Made by a program: the position numbers and the translations under genes. Below the pieces are notes generated by a model. That model was given only the letters and a program-made list of their open reading frames with translations. It ran no database searches and was not told where the DNA came from. A stretch of DNA of 64,000 nt from contig DAOWCY010000009.1 of the NCBI GenBank assembly GCA_030639305.1, positions 4,410-68,409 on the forward strand, written 5' to 3'. Below are positions 42,146 through 51,624 of this stretch, piece after piece (positions within the stretch are counted from its first letter, which is position 1; each line of letters starts with the position of its first letter). Origin of the DNA: JAGLQA01 sp023135565. Its GTDB lineage: Bacteria; Acidobacteriota; Aminicenantia; UBA2199.

Positions 42146-43426
42146 TTAAAAATCAGGTTGGGAGTCATTACCGGGCGAGTTAGTGAGCTGTTTGATTTTC
42201 ACTCCTCTTCTTGTCTTTTTTGCCTGTATTCTAAAGATATCTAAACCGGAACTTCTGCGGGGAAGGCTGCCGGACAATATAATATGAGAACCAACGGGAT
42301 CATTCCAATCGAATGATTCGATACTAACAAATCTACCATCTGTCAGGTTTATGTTTTCACTTCCGTCTGAATTTACTATATATATGTCTGTCCGCCCATG
42401 TTTCAGGTCACCGTAGGCTATTTTACTCAGTCTATTTCTCATTACAAAAGTCGACCATTTAATTCCAAATCTACCGGATGATCCTGAGTAGGTGCTAATT
42501 TTTGCCAATTTGGTATGCATTCCGGCACCGGCAGCATCATTAATATTTACTTTCCATTTCCAGATTCCATGTTTGTTATGATACAATCTTCTATAGGCAA
42601 GTTCGGAACCATCAGGTGACCAGGCTGGAAACAAAGAACCAGCTTGATTATAACTAAACAAATACTTCTGCTTTCCAGTTCCAATATCTTTTACAAAAAT
42701 TTGGCGAACGTCTTGAAACTCGTGAAAACAAAAGGCAATCTTTTTATTATCCGGAGACCAGCAGTGACCTCGAATCTGGTCTTGCCGGACAATTATTTTT
42801 TCTTTTCCCCCAATAGTATCTATCACAATCAAGGTATCATGATTACGTATAAAAGCAATTTTTTTTCCGTCGGGGGACCAGACAGGGTCATAATCCCTGG
42901 CTGGATTATTTGTTAATCTTTTTTCATTCTTACCATTGCCGTCCATTATAAAAATGTCGTAGTTTTTTCCTTGCACCCGTACAAATGTAATCTGTGTCTT
43001 ATCCGGGGACCATTTGGGGCTGGAATCGCTATATTTATTATCTGTCAATCTTTCTTGTCTTGAGCCGTCAAATCCCATTTTATAAATTTCTTTATTTCCA
43101 TCACGTTCAGACACAAAGACAATAGAAAAAGGATAAGATTTTCTTCGAAATTTAAGCGCTAATGAAGTTATATAGGGTTTTTTTTGATTATCTGAGCGAC
43201 TGCCGTTTCCTAAATTCACCGCATCTTCTCCAGCCGAAAAAGAAACACAGTCATTTGAACCGACAGTTCCTATACCTACGATGCCCGCCCTGTTTACGAA
43301 ACCTTCCTGTGCCTGTAAGGAGTCCATAATGAAGACTATACTTACTAAAAACACTGTTATTGTCACAGTTCCCAGTAAAACCGCGAGTTTCTTGCCCAAC
43401 TGATAAATTTTTCTTTTTTGTTTCAC
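42146..43426 (-). CDS. TolB-like PD40 beta-propeller protein
   Basis: 426 residues from a GTG ending at 43426 with GGAGGT four bases upstream; the ATG at 43462 lacks a site. One N-terminal membrane segment or signal (about 15-35). Repeated blades of the PD40 type: KWSPDKTQITFVR, VWSPDGKKIAFIR, CWSPDNKKIAFCF and AWSPDGSELAYRR. TolB-like propellers bind proteins or glycans in the periplasm. In a sugar locus it may be a scaffold or recognition protein; no enzyme motif is visible. Confidence 0.82.
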   Translation of the reverse strand: MKQKRKIYQLGKKLAVLLGTVTITVFLVSIVFIMDSLQAQEGFVNRAGIVGIGTVGSNDCVSFSAGEDAVNLGNGSRSDNQKKPYITSLALKFRRKSYPFSIVFVSERDGNKEIYKMGFDGSRQERLTDNKYSDSSPKWSPDKTQITFVRVQGKNYDIFIMDGNGKNEKRLTNNPARDYDPVWSPDGKKIAFIRNHDTLIVIDTIGGKEKIIVRQDQIRGHCWSPDNKKIAFCFHEFQDVRQIFVKDIGTGKQKYLFSYNQAGSLFPAWSPDGSELAYRRLYHNKHGIWKWKVNINDAAGAGMHTKLAKISTYSGSSGRFGIKWSTFVMRNRLSKIAYGDLKHGRTDIYIVNSDGSENINLTDGRFVSIESFDWNDPVGSHIILSGSLPRRSSGLDIFRIQAKKTRRGVKIKQLTNSPGNDSQPDF

Positions 43427-43509
43427 TTTTACCTCCAAAAGTTTAATTTGTCTCCTGTACATTATACATATCTTTTACGCGCGTTTCAACCTCTCGACCA
43501 TTTTTTTTT

Positions 43510-43583
43510 GCCTTCGAGGGTGCGGCGGCCCACCACGTGGGCAGGGTATAAGCCACCCTTAGCCCCCCCACGCGCGTGGGGTT
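43510..43583. repeat. Palindromic repeat fragment
   Basis: GCCTTCGAGGGTGCGGCGG, GCCCACCACGTGGGC and CCCCACGCGCGTGGGG follow each other. The final GGTTCAG supplies the stop of the 43583 gene. Confidence 0.75.
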
Positions 43584-44512
43584 CAGAGCCTGTAGTAATC
43601 TTTCATCCAGGCAACGGTGCGCTTAATGCCTTCTTCGGGGTCTATCCGCGCATCATGACCGAGATCCCCGACCGATTTGGAAAAATCCATGGTTTTTATC
43701 TTGGTGGTGTTTACTTCGGCTTCTTTATAGGTAACGATGGAATCATCCCTGCCTATGGCTTTCAAAATCATATCCGAGTATTCTTTGATTTCCATTTCCC
43801 ATTCCACTTTTCCGCCTACATTATACACTTCCCCGGGGATAAAATTATTCACGATGTTGGCAAATGTGCGGCAGGTGTCCTCTACATAATCTATGATCCT
43901 TTTGTGGTTCTTGTAGACTGTGTAAGGTTTGTTAAATAAACCGTGATAAATAAATTTCGGGATAAAACCACGGTACGGCGTATACTCTTCATGTGGCCCA
44001 TAACAGTTCACCGGCCTGACCCTGACAGTCTCAGTGCCGAACATGCGGGCGGAATTCAAACACATCAATTCACCGGCCCACTTGGTGATGGCGTAATCGT
44101 TCATTTGATAGGTGTCTGCGATCCGATTCTCCGCCATGACACTCTCTTTCATTTCACCTTCGTAATCGCCGTAAACTTCGGCGGAAGAGAAAAAAATCAT
44201 CCTGAATTTATTTTTCTCCTGCAGCCGGAGCATATGCTTGCTGCCGATCACATTGGTCTGCCAGAGATTCTCATAATAATCTTCGCCATTCCAGCGGCCA
44301 TACTCGGCGGCCAGGTGAAACACATAATCGAAGGGGCCATACATGTCGAATACTCTTTCAAGCTGCCGGAAATTGCGCACATCACACCTGATGTAGTTTT
44401 CCCGGTCTGTATTGCACAAATCACAGGCAGTCACTTGATGCCCCCTGCTGCGCAGTTCATTACACAAATTTGTGCCGATAAATCCAGATCCTCCGGTTAC
44501 TAATATCTTCAT
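43583..44512 (-). CDS. NAD-dependent epimerase/dehydratase
   Basis: 309 residues, extended SDR. KILVTGGSGFIGTNLC binds NAD(P); FFSSAEVYGDYEG and YAITKWAGELM give the Ser/YxxxK catalytic set; RPVNCYGPHEEY follows. Substrate not assignable from sequence alone. It overlaps the upstream glycosyltransferase gene by 4 bases (ATGA), so the two are translationally coupled. Confidence 0.88.
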   Translation of the reverse strand: MKILVTGGSGFIGTNLCNELRSRGHQVTACDLCNTDRENYIRCDVRNFRQLERVFDMYGPFDYVFHLAAEYGRWNGEDYYENLWQTNVIGSKHMLRLQEKNKFRMIFFSSAEVYGDYEGEMKESVMAENRIADTYQMNDYAITKWAGELMCLNSARMFGTETVRVRPVNCYGPHEEYTPYRGFIPKFIYHGLFNKPYTVYKNHKRIIDYVEDTCRTFANIVNNFIPGEVYNVGGKVEWEMEIKEYSDMILKAIGRDDSIVTYKEAEVNTTKIKTMDFSKSVGDLGHDARIDPEEGIKRTVAWMKDYYRL

Positions 44513-45642
44513 TTAAACTCCTCGTAAAGTTTTTTTACTCCTTTTTCCAACTCGATGTCCAGGTTTTTTACGGAATCGAATAGGATTTGTCTATATTTTT
44601 CGATCTCTTCATCGGAAAAACCCTGCGTTTTGTCGATTAATTCCGCCAGCAGGTCGCTTTCGCCTCCGGGAAAGGTCAACCCATAACCGGGCAGCAGTTC
44701 TTTAAACATCTCGATGTCGCTGATGATGACTGCACCCTGGCTCCAGGCGCAGGAAAAAAGCACGGCGCTGTGAGAATAATCCCGGTAAGGTAAGAGTACA
44801 AACCGGGCGTTTTTTATTAAATAAGTATATTCTTCGTCTTCTAAATATCTATCTATCAAAATGCAATTGGGCAGCGCTTTGACCGCTGCTTTCAGATCGA
44901 CGGCAGCGCCGGACCACTTGCCTGCCACTACCAGTTTGCCGGTGTCCCGGGCACTGCATTTGGCCCAGGCTTGCGCTAAGGTGTCGATCCCTTTGCTCCG
45001 GCGCACAATGCCGATAAAAAGAAAGTAATCCTTTTCTTTACCTACCAGGTTTGCCAGCCGTTTTTCAGCCTGTTCCATGCGCTGCGGCGACAAAATCTCC
45101 CGGAAAGAAGCAGAGGGGAAAGGAAACTTAAAAATTTTCTTCTTGTTTTCCGCGCCCACGATCTCCGCCAAAGCCGAAAAGGCATAAGAACTGTGCACGA
45201 TCAGTTTTTCCGCGTCCTCGTACATTTTTAATCTTCTCTTTGTTATCCCTTTATGGTGGCTGACTACATCATGGCAGGTGATATAAACTTTTAGTTTAAA
45301 GAGTTTTAATAAGCGGAAAAAATAGTAAGTGAGTCCTAAGTCATCGGTGAGACTCAGGTTTATTACCGGGCGACATATTACGGCTCCCCAAAAAAGGCAG
45401 CCATAGCCGCAAGCCAGCTCGAAATAGCGTACTGCTTTTATGAGAAAATTACGTTTTTCGGTGCGTTCGGTGATAGGAAAGAAAATCTTGCGCATTTTTT
45501 TAGTTTTAAAGCGATATTTTGAACTGACGAAAGCGGTGCTGTCCAGGTTATTTTTTAGGCATTTTTCTTGCAGGCTGTGGATGTAGGCGCCGGCGGTGCC
45601 GCGGGTGCCGTAGTAGACATACCAGATTTTTTTCTTACTCAT
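44509..45642 (-). CDS. Glycosyltransferase (GT4-like)
   Basis: 377 residues. Start IWYVYYGTRGTAGAYIHSL has the Gly-rich GT-B entry; FLFIGIVRRSKGIDTLAQAW and VVAGKWSG form the donor-domain start, and FVLLPYRDYSHSAVLFSCAW replaces the usual E-x7-E region. I place it in the GT-B/GT4 fold; specificity unknown. It starts the coupled pair with the 43583 gene. Confidence 0.78.
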   Translation of the reverse strand: MSKKKIWYVYYGTRGTAGAYIHSLQEKCLKNNLDSTAFVSSKYRFKTKKMRKIFFPITERTEKRNFLIKAVRYFELACGYGCLFWGAVICRPVINLSLTDDLGLTYYFFRLLKLFKLKVYITCHDVVSHHKGITKRRLKMYEDAEKLIVHSSYAFSALAEIVGAENKKKIFKFPFPSASFREILSPQRMEQAEKRLANLVGKEKDYFLFIGIVRRSKGIDTLAQAWAKCSARDTGKLVVAGKWSGAAVDLKAAVKALPNCILIDRYLEDEEYTYLIKNARFVLLPYRDYSHSAVLFSCAWSQGAVIISDIEMFKELLPGYGLTFPGGESDLLAELIDKTQGFSDEEIEKYRQILFDSVKNLDIELEKGVKKLYEEFK

Positions 45643-45660
45643 AATAATTTCTCAAATTGC

Positions 45661-45803
45661 AGCAGCGAGTGAGGGGGACGGAGTCCCCAACCTATGAGCG
45701 GCTTCGCCGCAGGAGCAGCGTGTGAGCGCCTTTGCTTCTCAATCATCAAAAGTTTTGATCAAACTTTTACAAAAGTTTGGCCCCCGGCAGGGCCGCCGGA
45801 GGC
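45661..45803. repeat. Palindromic repeat
   Basis: GGGGGACGGAGTCCCC hairpin, CCTATGAGC, GGCTTCGCCGC, AGCAGCGTGTGAGCGC, AAAAGTTTTGATCAAAC, CAAAAGTTTGGCCCCCGG and GCCGCCGGAGGC. It fills the intergenic gap before the 44509 gene in transcription order. Confidence 0.85.
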
Positions 45804-45818
45804 AAAAAAATAACTCCA

Positions 45819-46997
45819 CTAAAGTTTTGCAAAAGCAGCTACAATCCTCTCACGCACTTTGTCCCGGGCAAAGCTGGCCCGGCTCTCTTTCATTTGCTTT
45901 TCGATGTCCTGTAACTTCTCTTTGTCGAGAGCGGCAAGAAGCTTTTCCATGTCTTCGAGCTTCTCATAGGCGATGCCGGGAAGCCCGGTAAATTCTAACA
46001 AAAAAGCAGGGGCAATCACCGGCGTATCTAAAAAAATACTCTCCAACAATAACCCGCTGGTGCGGCGAAAATAGCTGCTTTTTTTATAAGGCAAAATAGA
46101 AAACCTGGCCCCTGCTATTTCCCGGTAATAATCCGCGCCGTTTAAATAGGCATCGACTATTTCGATTCTTTTATCTCCTGCTGCGCATTCTAACGCCTCC
46201 CGTAAGAGGTTTTTGTCCGGGAAATAGCCCGGCATTTTTAGTTTTAATTCGATACCGGAGCGGCGGTAAACGTCTATCAGGGTCAGCAAATCCCTGGCCC
46301 GGTTCATCAACCCAGCGCATAATATGTAATCCTGTTTTTCGACCCGGTATTGTTTATACTTGTCTTCTGAGTAAATATAATCGGGATAAAAAAGCCCACC
46401 ACGTGGGCAGGGTGTAAGCCGCTTCGCGGCAGTACCACAAGCGCCGGGGAATCCAGGAACCACAGTGTGACAAAAAACTTCCCTGCCTGCGACAGAGATT
46501 TTTTCGCTGTTTTTCATCACTAAGTCCACTTTGTGGATGGCGCGCCGGAAGAAAAAATCTTTTACCCGGCCTCGCAAATTACGGCTGCGGCCAAATCCTT
46601 CCATATAGAGAGTCAACACGATTTTTCTCTTTTTCTTTACCAAAAAAGGAAAAAAACACATAAATACATATAGAAGAAAATCGGGGTTGATAAACCATAA
46701 TATTCCCTCTTCAACATTCCGAAAAACCCGCATCAGGTTGCTTATTTTGCCCCAAAAAGAGGCGGCCCGGTTAAAAAAATTGCTTATGTTAATCTTGCTG
46801 TGATACTTCAAAAAAAACTTGATACTGTTTTTTTCGTCGTTGAATTCCGCTTCATAGTTCCGGGGCATTATTAGTCCTACGTTTACTGCCCCTGCAAGCA
46901 GTTCCACGGCCTCTTTTACAGCTTTGACCGGGTGACCTACCGGTTTCCCCAGGTCATCGCTTTGACCTACATAATCTATTATATATATTTTTTCCAA
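45819..46997 (-). CDS. Glycosyltransferase with an in-frame repeat insertion
   Basis: 392 residues from a TTG ending at 46997 (LEKIYIIDYVGQSDDLG); the longer frame upstream is repeat-derived. GT-B-like: DYILCAGLMNRARDLLTLID begins the donor domain, KLKMPGYFPDKNLL follows, and GARFSILPYKKSSYFRRTSG with LLESIFLDTPVI is the donor-binding region. Residues about 186-201 (GACGTAAKRLTPCPRGGLFY) come from a repeat at 46394-46440 and lie just before the donor domain, at the hinge, where an insert might be tolerated. Confidence 0.75.
   Translation of the reverse strand: MEKIYIIDYVGQSDDLGKPVGHPVKAVKEAVELLAGAVNVGLIMPRNYEAEFNDEKNSIKFFLKYHSKINISNFFNRAASFWGKISNLMRVFRNVEEGILWFINPDFLLYVFMCFFPFLVKKKRKIVLTLYMEGFGRSRNLRGRVKDFFFRRAIHKVDLVMKNSEKISVAGREVFCHTVVPGFPGACGTAAKRLTPCPRGGLFYPDYIYSEDKYKQYRVEKQDYILCAGLMNRARDLLTLIDVYRRSGIELKLKMPGYFPDKNLLREALECAAGDKRIEIVDAYLNGADYYREIAGARFSILPYKKSSYFRRTSGLLLESIFLDTPVIAPAFLLEFTGLPGIAYEKLEDMEKLLAALDKEKLQDIEKQMKESRASFARDKVRERIVAAFAKL
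46394..46440 (-). repeat. Palindromic repeat fragment inside a glycosyltransferase gene
   Basis: GCCCACCACGTGGGC AGGGTGTAAGCC then GCTTCGCGGC, the same modules as at 43528 in a non-coding gap. No stop codon in the coding frame. Confidence 0.8.
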
Positions 46998-47003
46998 ATT
47001 ATT

Positions 47004-47190
47004 GCCTTCGGCGACCCCACCACGTGGGGAGGGTAGTCCCTGCCGGGTGACGCCCCCATTAAACTGAAGTTGGGGGCCGCGGCACACCGCACCTTCAAAA
47101 AAGTTTGATCAAAACTTTTAATAAGCGATACGCTACTCTACTTTGAGAGACGCCCCTTATAGGCTGCCCGCGCCGCGGCACACTGCGGCG
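47004..47190. repeat. Fragmented palindromic repeats
   Basis: Starts with GCCTTCGGCG, CCCCACCACGTGGGG, then CAAAAAAGTTTGATCAAAAC and further CCGCGCCGCGG pieces. GAAGG on the minus strand lies seven bases before the TTG of the 45819 gene. Confidence 0.7.
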
Positions 47191-47191
47191 G

Positions 47192-47345
47192 TCCACCTCT
47201 CTCAAGAGGGGATTTTGGGCCGGTCAATCAATAATCGTTTAGGAATCTCCGAAACGAGATTTTTTACGACGACATCATAATTTAGTTCTCGAAGTGCCAT
47301 AGCCCTTTCAGAATTCGTCGAGCACATTCCCCTCTTGAGACTTGC
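47192..47345. mobile_element. MITE-like element with TCTCAAGAGGGG termini
   Basis: Left end CTCTCAAGAGGGGATTTTGG, right end TTCCCCTCTTGAGACTT, inverted copies over about 14 bases. The interior carries a 41-codon minus-strand frame (47202-47327; SEIPKRLLIDRPKIPS at its end) with no recognised family. The stretch 47346-47535 has no gene I can support. Confidence 0.5.
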
Positions 47346-47535
47346 CGGGAGGTGGCGCTGAGGGGCTTTTTATTTTTGCCCCGAAGCGACGGGGTGTGTT
47401 AAATCTTCGCAAAAAAACAAGATTTTCATTGATAAATAGTTCAGAGGAGCTCCAAGAGAACTCAGCTTTAAGATTGAAGAAGAGGAATCGCTCGAAAGAG
47501 ATCATCGAGTTTTCTCATAAATCATAACTCATAAC

Positions 47536-48423
47536 TTATAATTCATAACCTCGAGTATCATCTTTTATCAATTTTTCGAGGTATTCCCGGTAATTACTGT
47601 TACCCATAGATTCGGCCAACTTTTTCAACCGGGTTTTATCTATAAATCCCATTCTCAGGGCTATTTCTTCAACGCAGGCGATCTTTAATCCCTGCCTGTC
47701 TTCAATGGTTTTCACAAAAAGTGCCGCATCGATCAACGAATCCTGGGTGCCTGTATCTAACCAGGCATAACCACGGCCCATTAATTGTACTTTCAGTTTT
47801 CCTCTTTTTAGATATTCGTTATTCACGTCCGTGATCTCGATTTCTCCTCGCCGGGATGGTTTGACATTCTTCGCTATCTCTATCACATCGTTGTCGTAGA
47901 AGTAAAGACCCACCACGGCATAATTGGATTTAGGTTGTTCCGGTTTCTCTTCGATGGAGAGAGCATGCCCTGCTTTATCGAAATTCACTACCCCGTAACG
48001 CTGCGGGTTACTCACGTAATAACCGAAAATAACAGCACCGTCCCGGAGTTTTTTCGCTTCCTGGACCATGGTGGCGAAGTTGTGACCGTAGAAAATATTA
48101 TCACCGAGAATCAAACACACATGATCGTCCTCGATAAAATCCTCGCCCACGATAAAGGCATCGGCTAATCCCCTGGGTACCGCTTGTTCGGCATAAGTGA
48201 GGGATATTCCCCATTGGGAGCCGTCCGCTAATAGGTTTTCAAAGCGGGGCAATTCTTCCGGCGTGGAAATCACCAATATTTCTCTTATCCCGGCCAACAT
48301 TAACGTGGAAAGGGGATAATAAATCATCGGTTTATCGTAAATGGGGAGCAGTTGTTTGGACACCACTTTGGTGATGGGGTGCAGCCTTTGACCGGCGCCG
48401 CCGGCTAAAATGATTCCTTTCAT
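47536..48423 (-). CDS. rfbA: Glucose-1-phosphate thymidylyltransferase
   Basis: 295 residues, family length. GIILAGGAGQRLHPITKVVS holds the nucleotide-binding GGxGTRL-type loop (Thr replaced by Gln), then KQLLPIYDKPMIYYPLSTLM, LILGDNIFYGH and IEEKPEQPKSNYAVVGLYFY. It makes dTDP-glucose, the start of dTDP-rhamnose and related deoxysugars; RmlB, C and D are not in the window. GGAGGT precedes the ATG. First gene of the minus-strand sugar locus in this window. Confidence 0.95.
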   Translation of the reverse strand: MKGIILAGGAGQRLHPITKVVSKQLLPIYDKPMIYYPLSTLMLAGIREILVISTPEELPRFENLLADGSQWGISLTYAEQAVPRGLADAFIVGEDFIEDDHVCLILGDNIFYGHNFATMVQEAKKLRDGAVIFGYYVSNPQRYGVVNFDKAGHALSIEEKPEQPKSNYAVVGLYFYDNDVIEIAKNVKPSRRGEIEITDVNNEYLKRGKLKVQLMGRGYAWLDTGTQDSLIDAALFVKTIEDRQGLKIACVEEIALRMGFIDKTRLKKLAESMGNSNYREYLEKLIKDDTRGYEL

Positions 48424-48563
48424 AGCTTACCTCCAGGTAAAGTGCAGGCTTCCGCCCTTAAGTTCAGCAATATGTAAATAGACATGTCATAAAAAAGATA
48501 AATAATGCGATGAGGGAAGTCCTCAGACCGACTCATACTTCCTTGAAGTTTAAAAAAAATAAT

Positions 48564-48622
48564 GCCTCCGGCGGCCCTGCCGGGGGCCAAACTTTTGAAA
48601 AAGTTTGATCAAAACTTTTGTT
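48564..48622. repeat. Palindromic repeat
   Basis: GCCTCCGGCGGCCCTGCCGG, GGCCAAACTTTTGAAAAAGT and TTGATCAAAACTTTTG: the compact core of the family. A GATGCGGACACCGTCCGC fragment follows at 48655. Confidence 0.85.
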
Positions 48623-48699
48623 TATTCGTTAGTTCACGGTTAACGTAGCAATAGGATGCGGACACCGTCCGCTTTCCAATTTCGTAAGAGTTGTTTATA

Positions 48700-50847
48700 T
48701 CATAAATGTCCGTTTTTTTCAATTTTTTTCAGGGCTTTCTTTGCTTCGGCATAATCGGGTTTGAGCCGCAGCGCTTCCCGGTAACAACGGCGGGCGTCTT
48801 TTTCCCGGCCCGCCCCGGCGTAAAAATCGGCGGCTGTCTTCAATACGGCGGGGTTTTCGGGATGCAATTCCAGGGCTATTTCGAGCAGGACGAAAAGCTC
48901 TTTTAGTTTATCCCTGTTCTTCAGTTGGCGGCTATACCAGTCGAACCGGCGCGGACTGACACCGGGATGGCCGCCCTCTTTTTTGAAGGCTTCTTTAAAC
49001 AACCGGCGCGACCTGTCCGTATCCCCTTTCCAGAGATAAGCAAAAGCCAGGTGACTGCACAGACTGGTGCGGTCGCGATACAACTCACCATAACGGTAAA
49101 AAATATCGATGGCTTTGTCCACTTTATCGTCGAACAAAAAGCCATAGGCGGTGTTGAACATATCACCCCTGAAATCAGGATACACACGGGCTTTAGAAAA
49201 AACCTTCTTTAAGCGGTTTTCGATCTCGCTGAAATCCGCAGCGCCGGTAATGTTCAAACTGCGCGCATAAGGGGTATAAGTCCGCTGCCAGTCCCGCTGC
49301 CAACCTTTTACGGTTTTAGCGAATCTTTTCGAAAAAATGAAGGTTTTTTTTTCTTTCGGCCAACTGCGGCTTAGTTTTATATAGTCGTTGAAAAAAGAAA
49401 AGAAACCCAGACGATAATAATCTTTTAATTTCTCTTTTCCATAGGCATCGTGCAGCGCGGTGGCCATAAAAGAACCGATCTTCGTAAATGCCTGTTTAGC
49501 AACCGGGTGGATGCCGGAATTTATTTTCTTTTTTATCTTGGGGTAGTTCTTTTTCAGCGCCTTGATATTCACGTTTTCATTAAAAAAAGCAAAGGCTTTT
49601 TCCAATTCCTGCTGTTTTTGGCTTTGGGGGGCGCTGTGCCGTTCAAAATAAGCCAGACCGTAAGAATACACCCGGTGGCAGGCATTCAACATGTCCCGGG
49701 TTTTCGCGTTCAGGGCAAAGGGGCGGATGTCTACATCTTCCTGTAACACCAACTCCACCAGCCGGTTAATATAGGTGGTAAATCTGAATCCTTCGCGGTT
49801 AGAGGCAAATGCGGCGGCAAAATTCAAACGCGGCAGGATGATTAAACGGGTGGCGGTTTCCGGCTGGCCGCCGCTGTGGGCCACCTGGAAATGACCGGCA
49901 TAAGGGTCGACTCGCCAGCCCATGCCATAGCCGGTAAAAAAACCGGCCCGGGTGGCCATGGACCTGAACATCAAACGTGTAGTTTCTTTTGTCAGCAGTT
50001 TAAAAGAGAAAACGCCGCGGGCATATTTCAGCAGGTCTAAAACGGTGGAGCGGACGCAGCCGCCGCCGAGACGGCTGGAAATATCCACATACTCGGAATT
50101 TTTGATTTTACCTTTGAGCAGGCGGTAGCCGCGGACGCGGTAGGGAATTATTTCCACCGGGTCGTCTAAGCGGGAGTTTTCCATGTGCAGGGGGGCAAAA
50201 ATGTGTTCCTGCAAATAATCGCCGAAAGATTGTCCCGAAGCGCCTTCCACTACAGCGGCCAGCAGGTTGTAGCCGTAGCTGGAATAGTTGAACTTTGTGC
50301 CCGGTTCCGCCACCAAATCGAAATCGCTGAAAATTTTCAAAGCTTCTTCGGTATTTTTATGAACTTTGATATGTCCTTCTTTATCGTAGTCTTTGTAATG
50401 GCTGATCCCGCCTAAGTGGCCCAACAGCAGGCGCACCGTCAGCGGCCATTTTTTCTTTGGAAAGTAGGGCACATAGGTTTGTACTGCGGCGTCTAAGTCG
50501 ATTTCCCCTTTTTCCACCAATTGCAGCACGGCGATGGCGGTCATGGTTTTGCTGACCGAAGCCAGGCGGTAGGAGCTTCCCGGTTTAGCCGGGCTTTTGT
50601 TTTCTAAATCCGCATAACCGAAACCTTTGGCCCAGGTAAAATCATCTTTCATGAATGCGGCGGAGATGCCCACGGCTTTGTCGAAAACCATCCGTTCCTG
50701 CACATAAGCTTCAAAAGTTTTTACCGCTTCGCTGAAACGGTTAGCGGCGCTTTCTTCGGCCCTAACGAAAGAACCGCTGAAAAATACGCAGAGCGCGAAT
50801 ACATAGACCGGTACAAAATAAAATCTCGATTTTTTTATATTTTTCAT
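48700..50847 (-). CDS. Serine hydrolase (beta-lactamase family) with C-terminal TPR-like region
   Basis: 715 residues from the ATG ending at 50847 (GGAGG upstream); a longer frame runs into a tandem repeat and is rejected. Signal peptide at about 1-30. SVSKTMTAI carries the SxxK pair, FNYSSYGYNLL the second motif and HSGGQPETATR the HxG motif of PF00144. The C-terminal third is helical, ending in a TPR-like motif (NPAVLKTAADFYAGAGREKD, then YREALRLKPDYAEA). Exported; probably acts on peptides or esters. Second member of this family in the window. Confidence 0.85.
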   Translation of the reverse strand: MKNIKKSRFYFVPVYVFALCVFFSGSFVRAEESAANRFSEAVKTFEAYVQERMVFDKAVGISAAFMKDDFTWAKGFGYADLENKSPAKPGSSYRLASVSKTMTAIAVLQLVEKGEIDLDAAVQTYVPYFPKKKWPLTVRLLLGHLGGISHYKDYDKEGHIKVHKNTEEALKIFSDFDLVAEPGTKFNYSSYGYNLLAAVVEGASGQSFGDYLQEHIFAPLHMENSRLDDPVEIIPYRVRGYRLLKGKIKNSEYVDISSRLGGGCVRSTVLDLLKYARGVFSFKLLTKETTRLMFRSMATRAGFFTGYGMGWRVDPYAGHFQVAHSGGQPETATRLIILPRLNFAAAFASNREGFRFTTYINRLVELVLQEDVDIRPFALNAKTRDMLNACHRVYSYGLAYFERHSAPQSQKQQELEKAFAFFNENVNIKALKKNYPKIKKKINSGIHPVAKQAFTKIGSFMATALHDAYGKEKLKDYYRLGFFSFFNDYIKLSRSWPKEKKTFIFSKRFAKTVKGWQRDWQRTYTPYARSLNITGAADFSEIENRLKKVFSKARVYPDFRGDMFNTAYGFLFDDKVDKAIDIFYRYGELYRDRTSLCSHLAFAYLWKGDTDRSRRLFKEAFKKEGGHPGVSPRRFDWYSRQLKNRDKLKELFVLLEIALELHPENPAVLKTAADFYAGAGREKDARRCYREALRLKPDYAEAKKALKKIEKNGHL

Positions 50848-50935
50848 AATAGCTACCTCCGGGATCGCTTTTAACCGACTGATTACTAAATTATTAATAC
50901 GCAGGAAAAGGCTCCCGGGTTTAGGTGATGATCCC

Positions 50936-51062
50936 CTCCTGAGTTCTCCCGAGCTCATCCTGAGCCCTCTTGAGCTCCTCCTGAGACCTCTTGACCTCCT
51001 CCTGAATCCTCCCGAGCTCATCTTAGAGCCCTCTTGATCTCCTCCTGAGCTCTCCCGATCTC
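50936..51062. repeat. Six-unit tandem array, 21-bp period
   Basis: Units of the form CCTGAGCTCTCCCGAGCTCAT, each 21 bases (one has 22), with C/T changes between copies. It lies between YjbQ and the serine hydrolase. The unit shares its period, not its sequence, with the 18595-18900 array. Confidence 0.85.
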
Positions 51063-51065
51063 ATT

Positions 51066-51482
51066 CTACTCTCCTATCAATTGGACAACCAGCCGCCTGT
51101 GGTGGGGTTTGTTATCGAATTCCAGGAAAACCACCTGCTGCCAGGTGCCCAGGATCAGGCTCCCGCCTGTAAAGGGAATAGTTAAAGAAGGCCCCACTAA
51201 TGTTGCCCGTAGGTGAGAATGACCATTGCCGTCGTGCCAGGTTTCGTTGTGGCAATAGTACTCTTTTTCCGGGATCATTTTTTCCATGAGCGCCGGGAAA
51301 TCTTTTACCAGTCCCGGTTCATATTCGATGGTGGACAGCGCCCCGGTAGCGCCGGGCACAAAAACCAGGGCCTGGCCGTTTTGCAGGCTCGATCCGGCAA
51401 GGATATCCCGCAGTTCGGCGGTAATATCTTTCATTTCATTTTTTCCTTTCGTATTAATTTCTATATAATATAATTCGACCAT
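51066..51482 (-). CDS. yjbQ: YjbQ/UPF0047 family protein
   Basis: 138 residues. DITAELRDIL near the start; HDGNGHSHLRATLVGPSLTI and GTWQQVVFLEFD are the conserved core of UPF0047. TGALSTIEYEPGLVKD replaces the HTTAALTINE of the enterobacterial branch. Members have weak thiamine-phosphate-synthase activity in E. coli; the true role is unsettled. Cytoplasmic, stand-alone. Confidence 0.9.
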   Translation of the reverse strand: MVELYYIEINTKGKNEMKDITAELRDILAGSSLQNGQALVFVPGATGALSTIEYEPGLVKDFPALMEKMIPEKEYYCHNETWHDGNGHSHLRATLVGPSLTIPFTGGSLILGTWQQVVFLEFDNKPHHRRLVVQLIGE

Positions 51483-51624
51483 GGCCTATTATACCATTAC
51501 CCGGCGGTAATAAACAACATATTTTGCCTCAGCTAATATTGCAAAATGCAGCAGCATATTGCTATTACAAAACCATTCATGGTATAATTAGACGCTAAAT
51601 ATACATGAATAGAGAAAATATTTT

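Noticed and set aside
50848..51021. N-terminal extension of the 48700 serine hydrolase (MSSGGFRRRSRGLRRS...)
   Set aside because: It is translated tandem repeat; a signal peptide and GGAGG fit the ATG at 50847.
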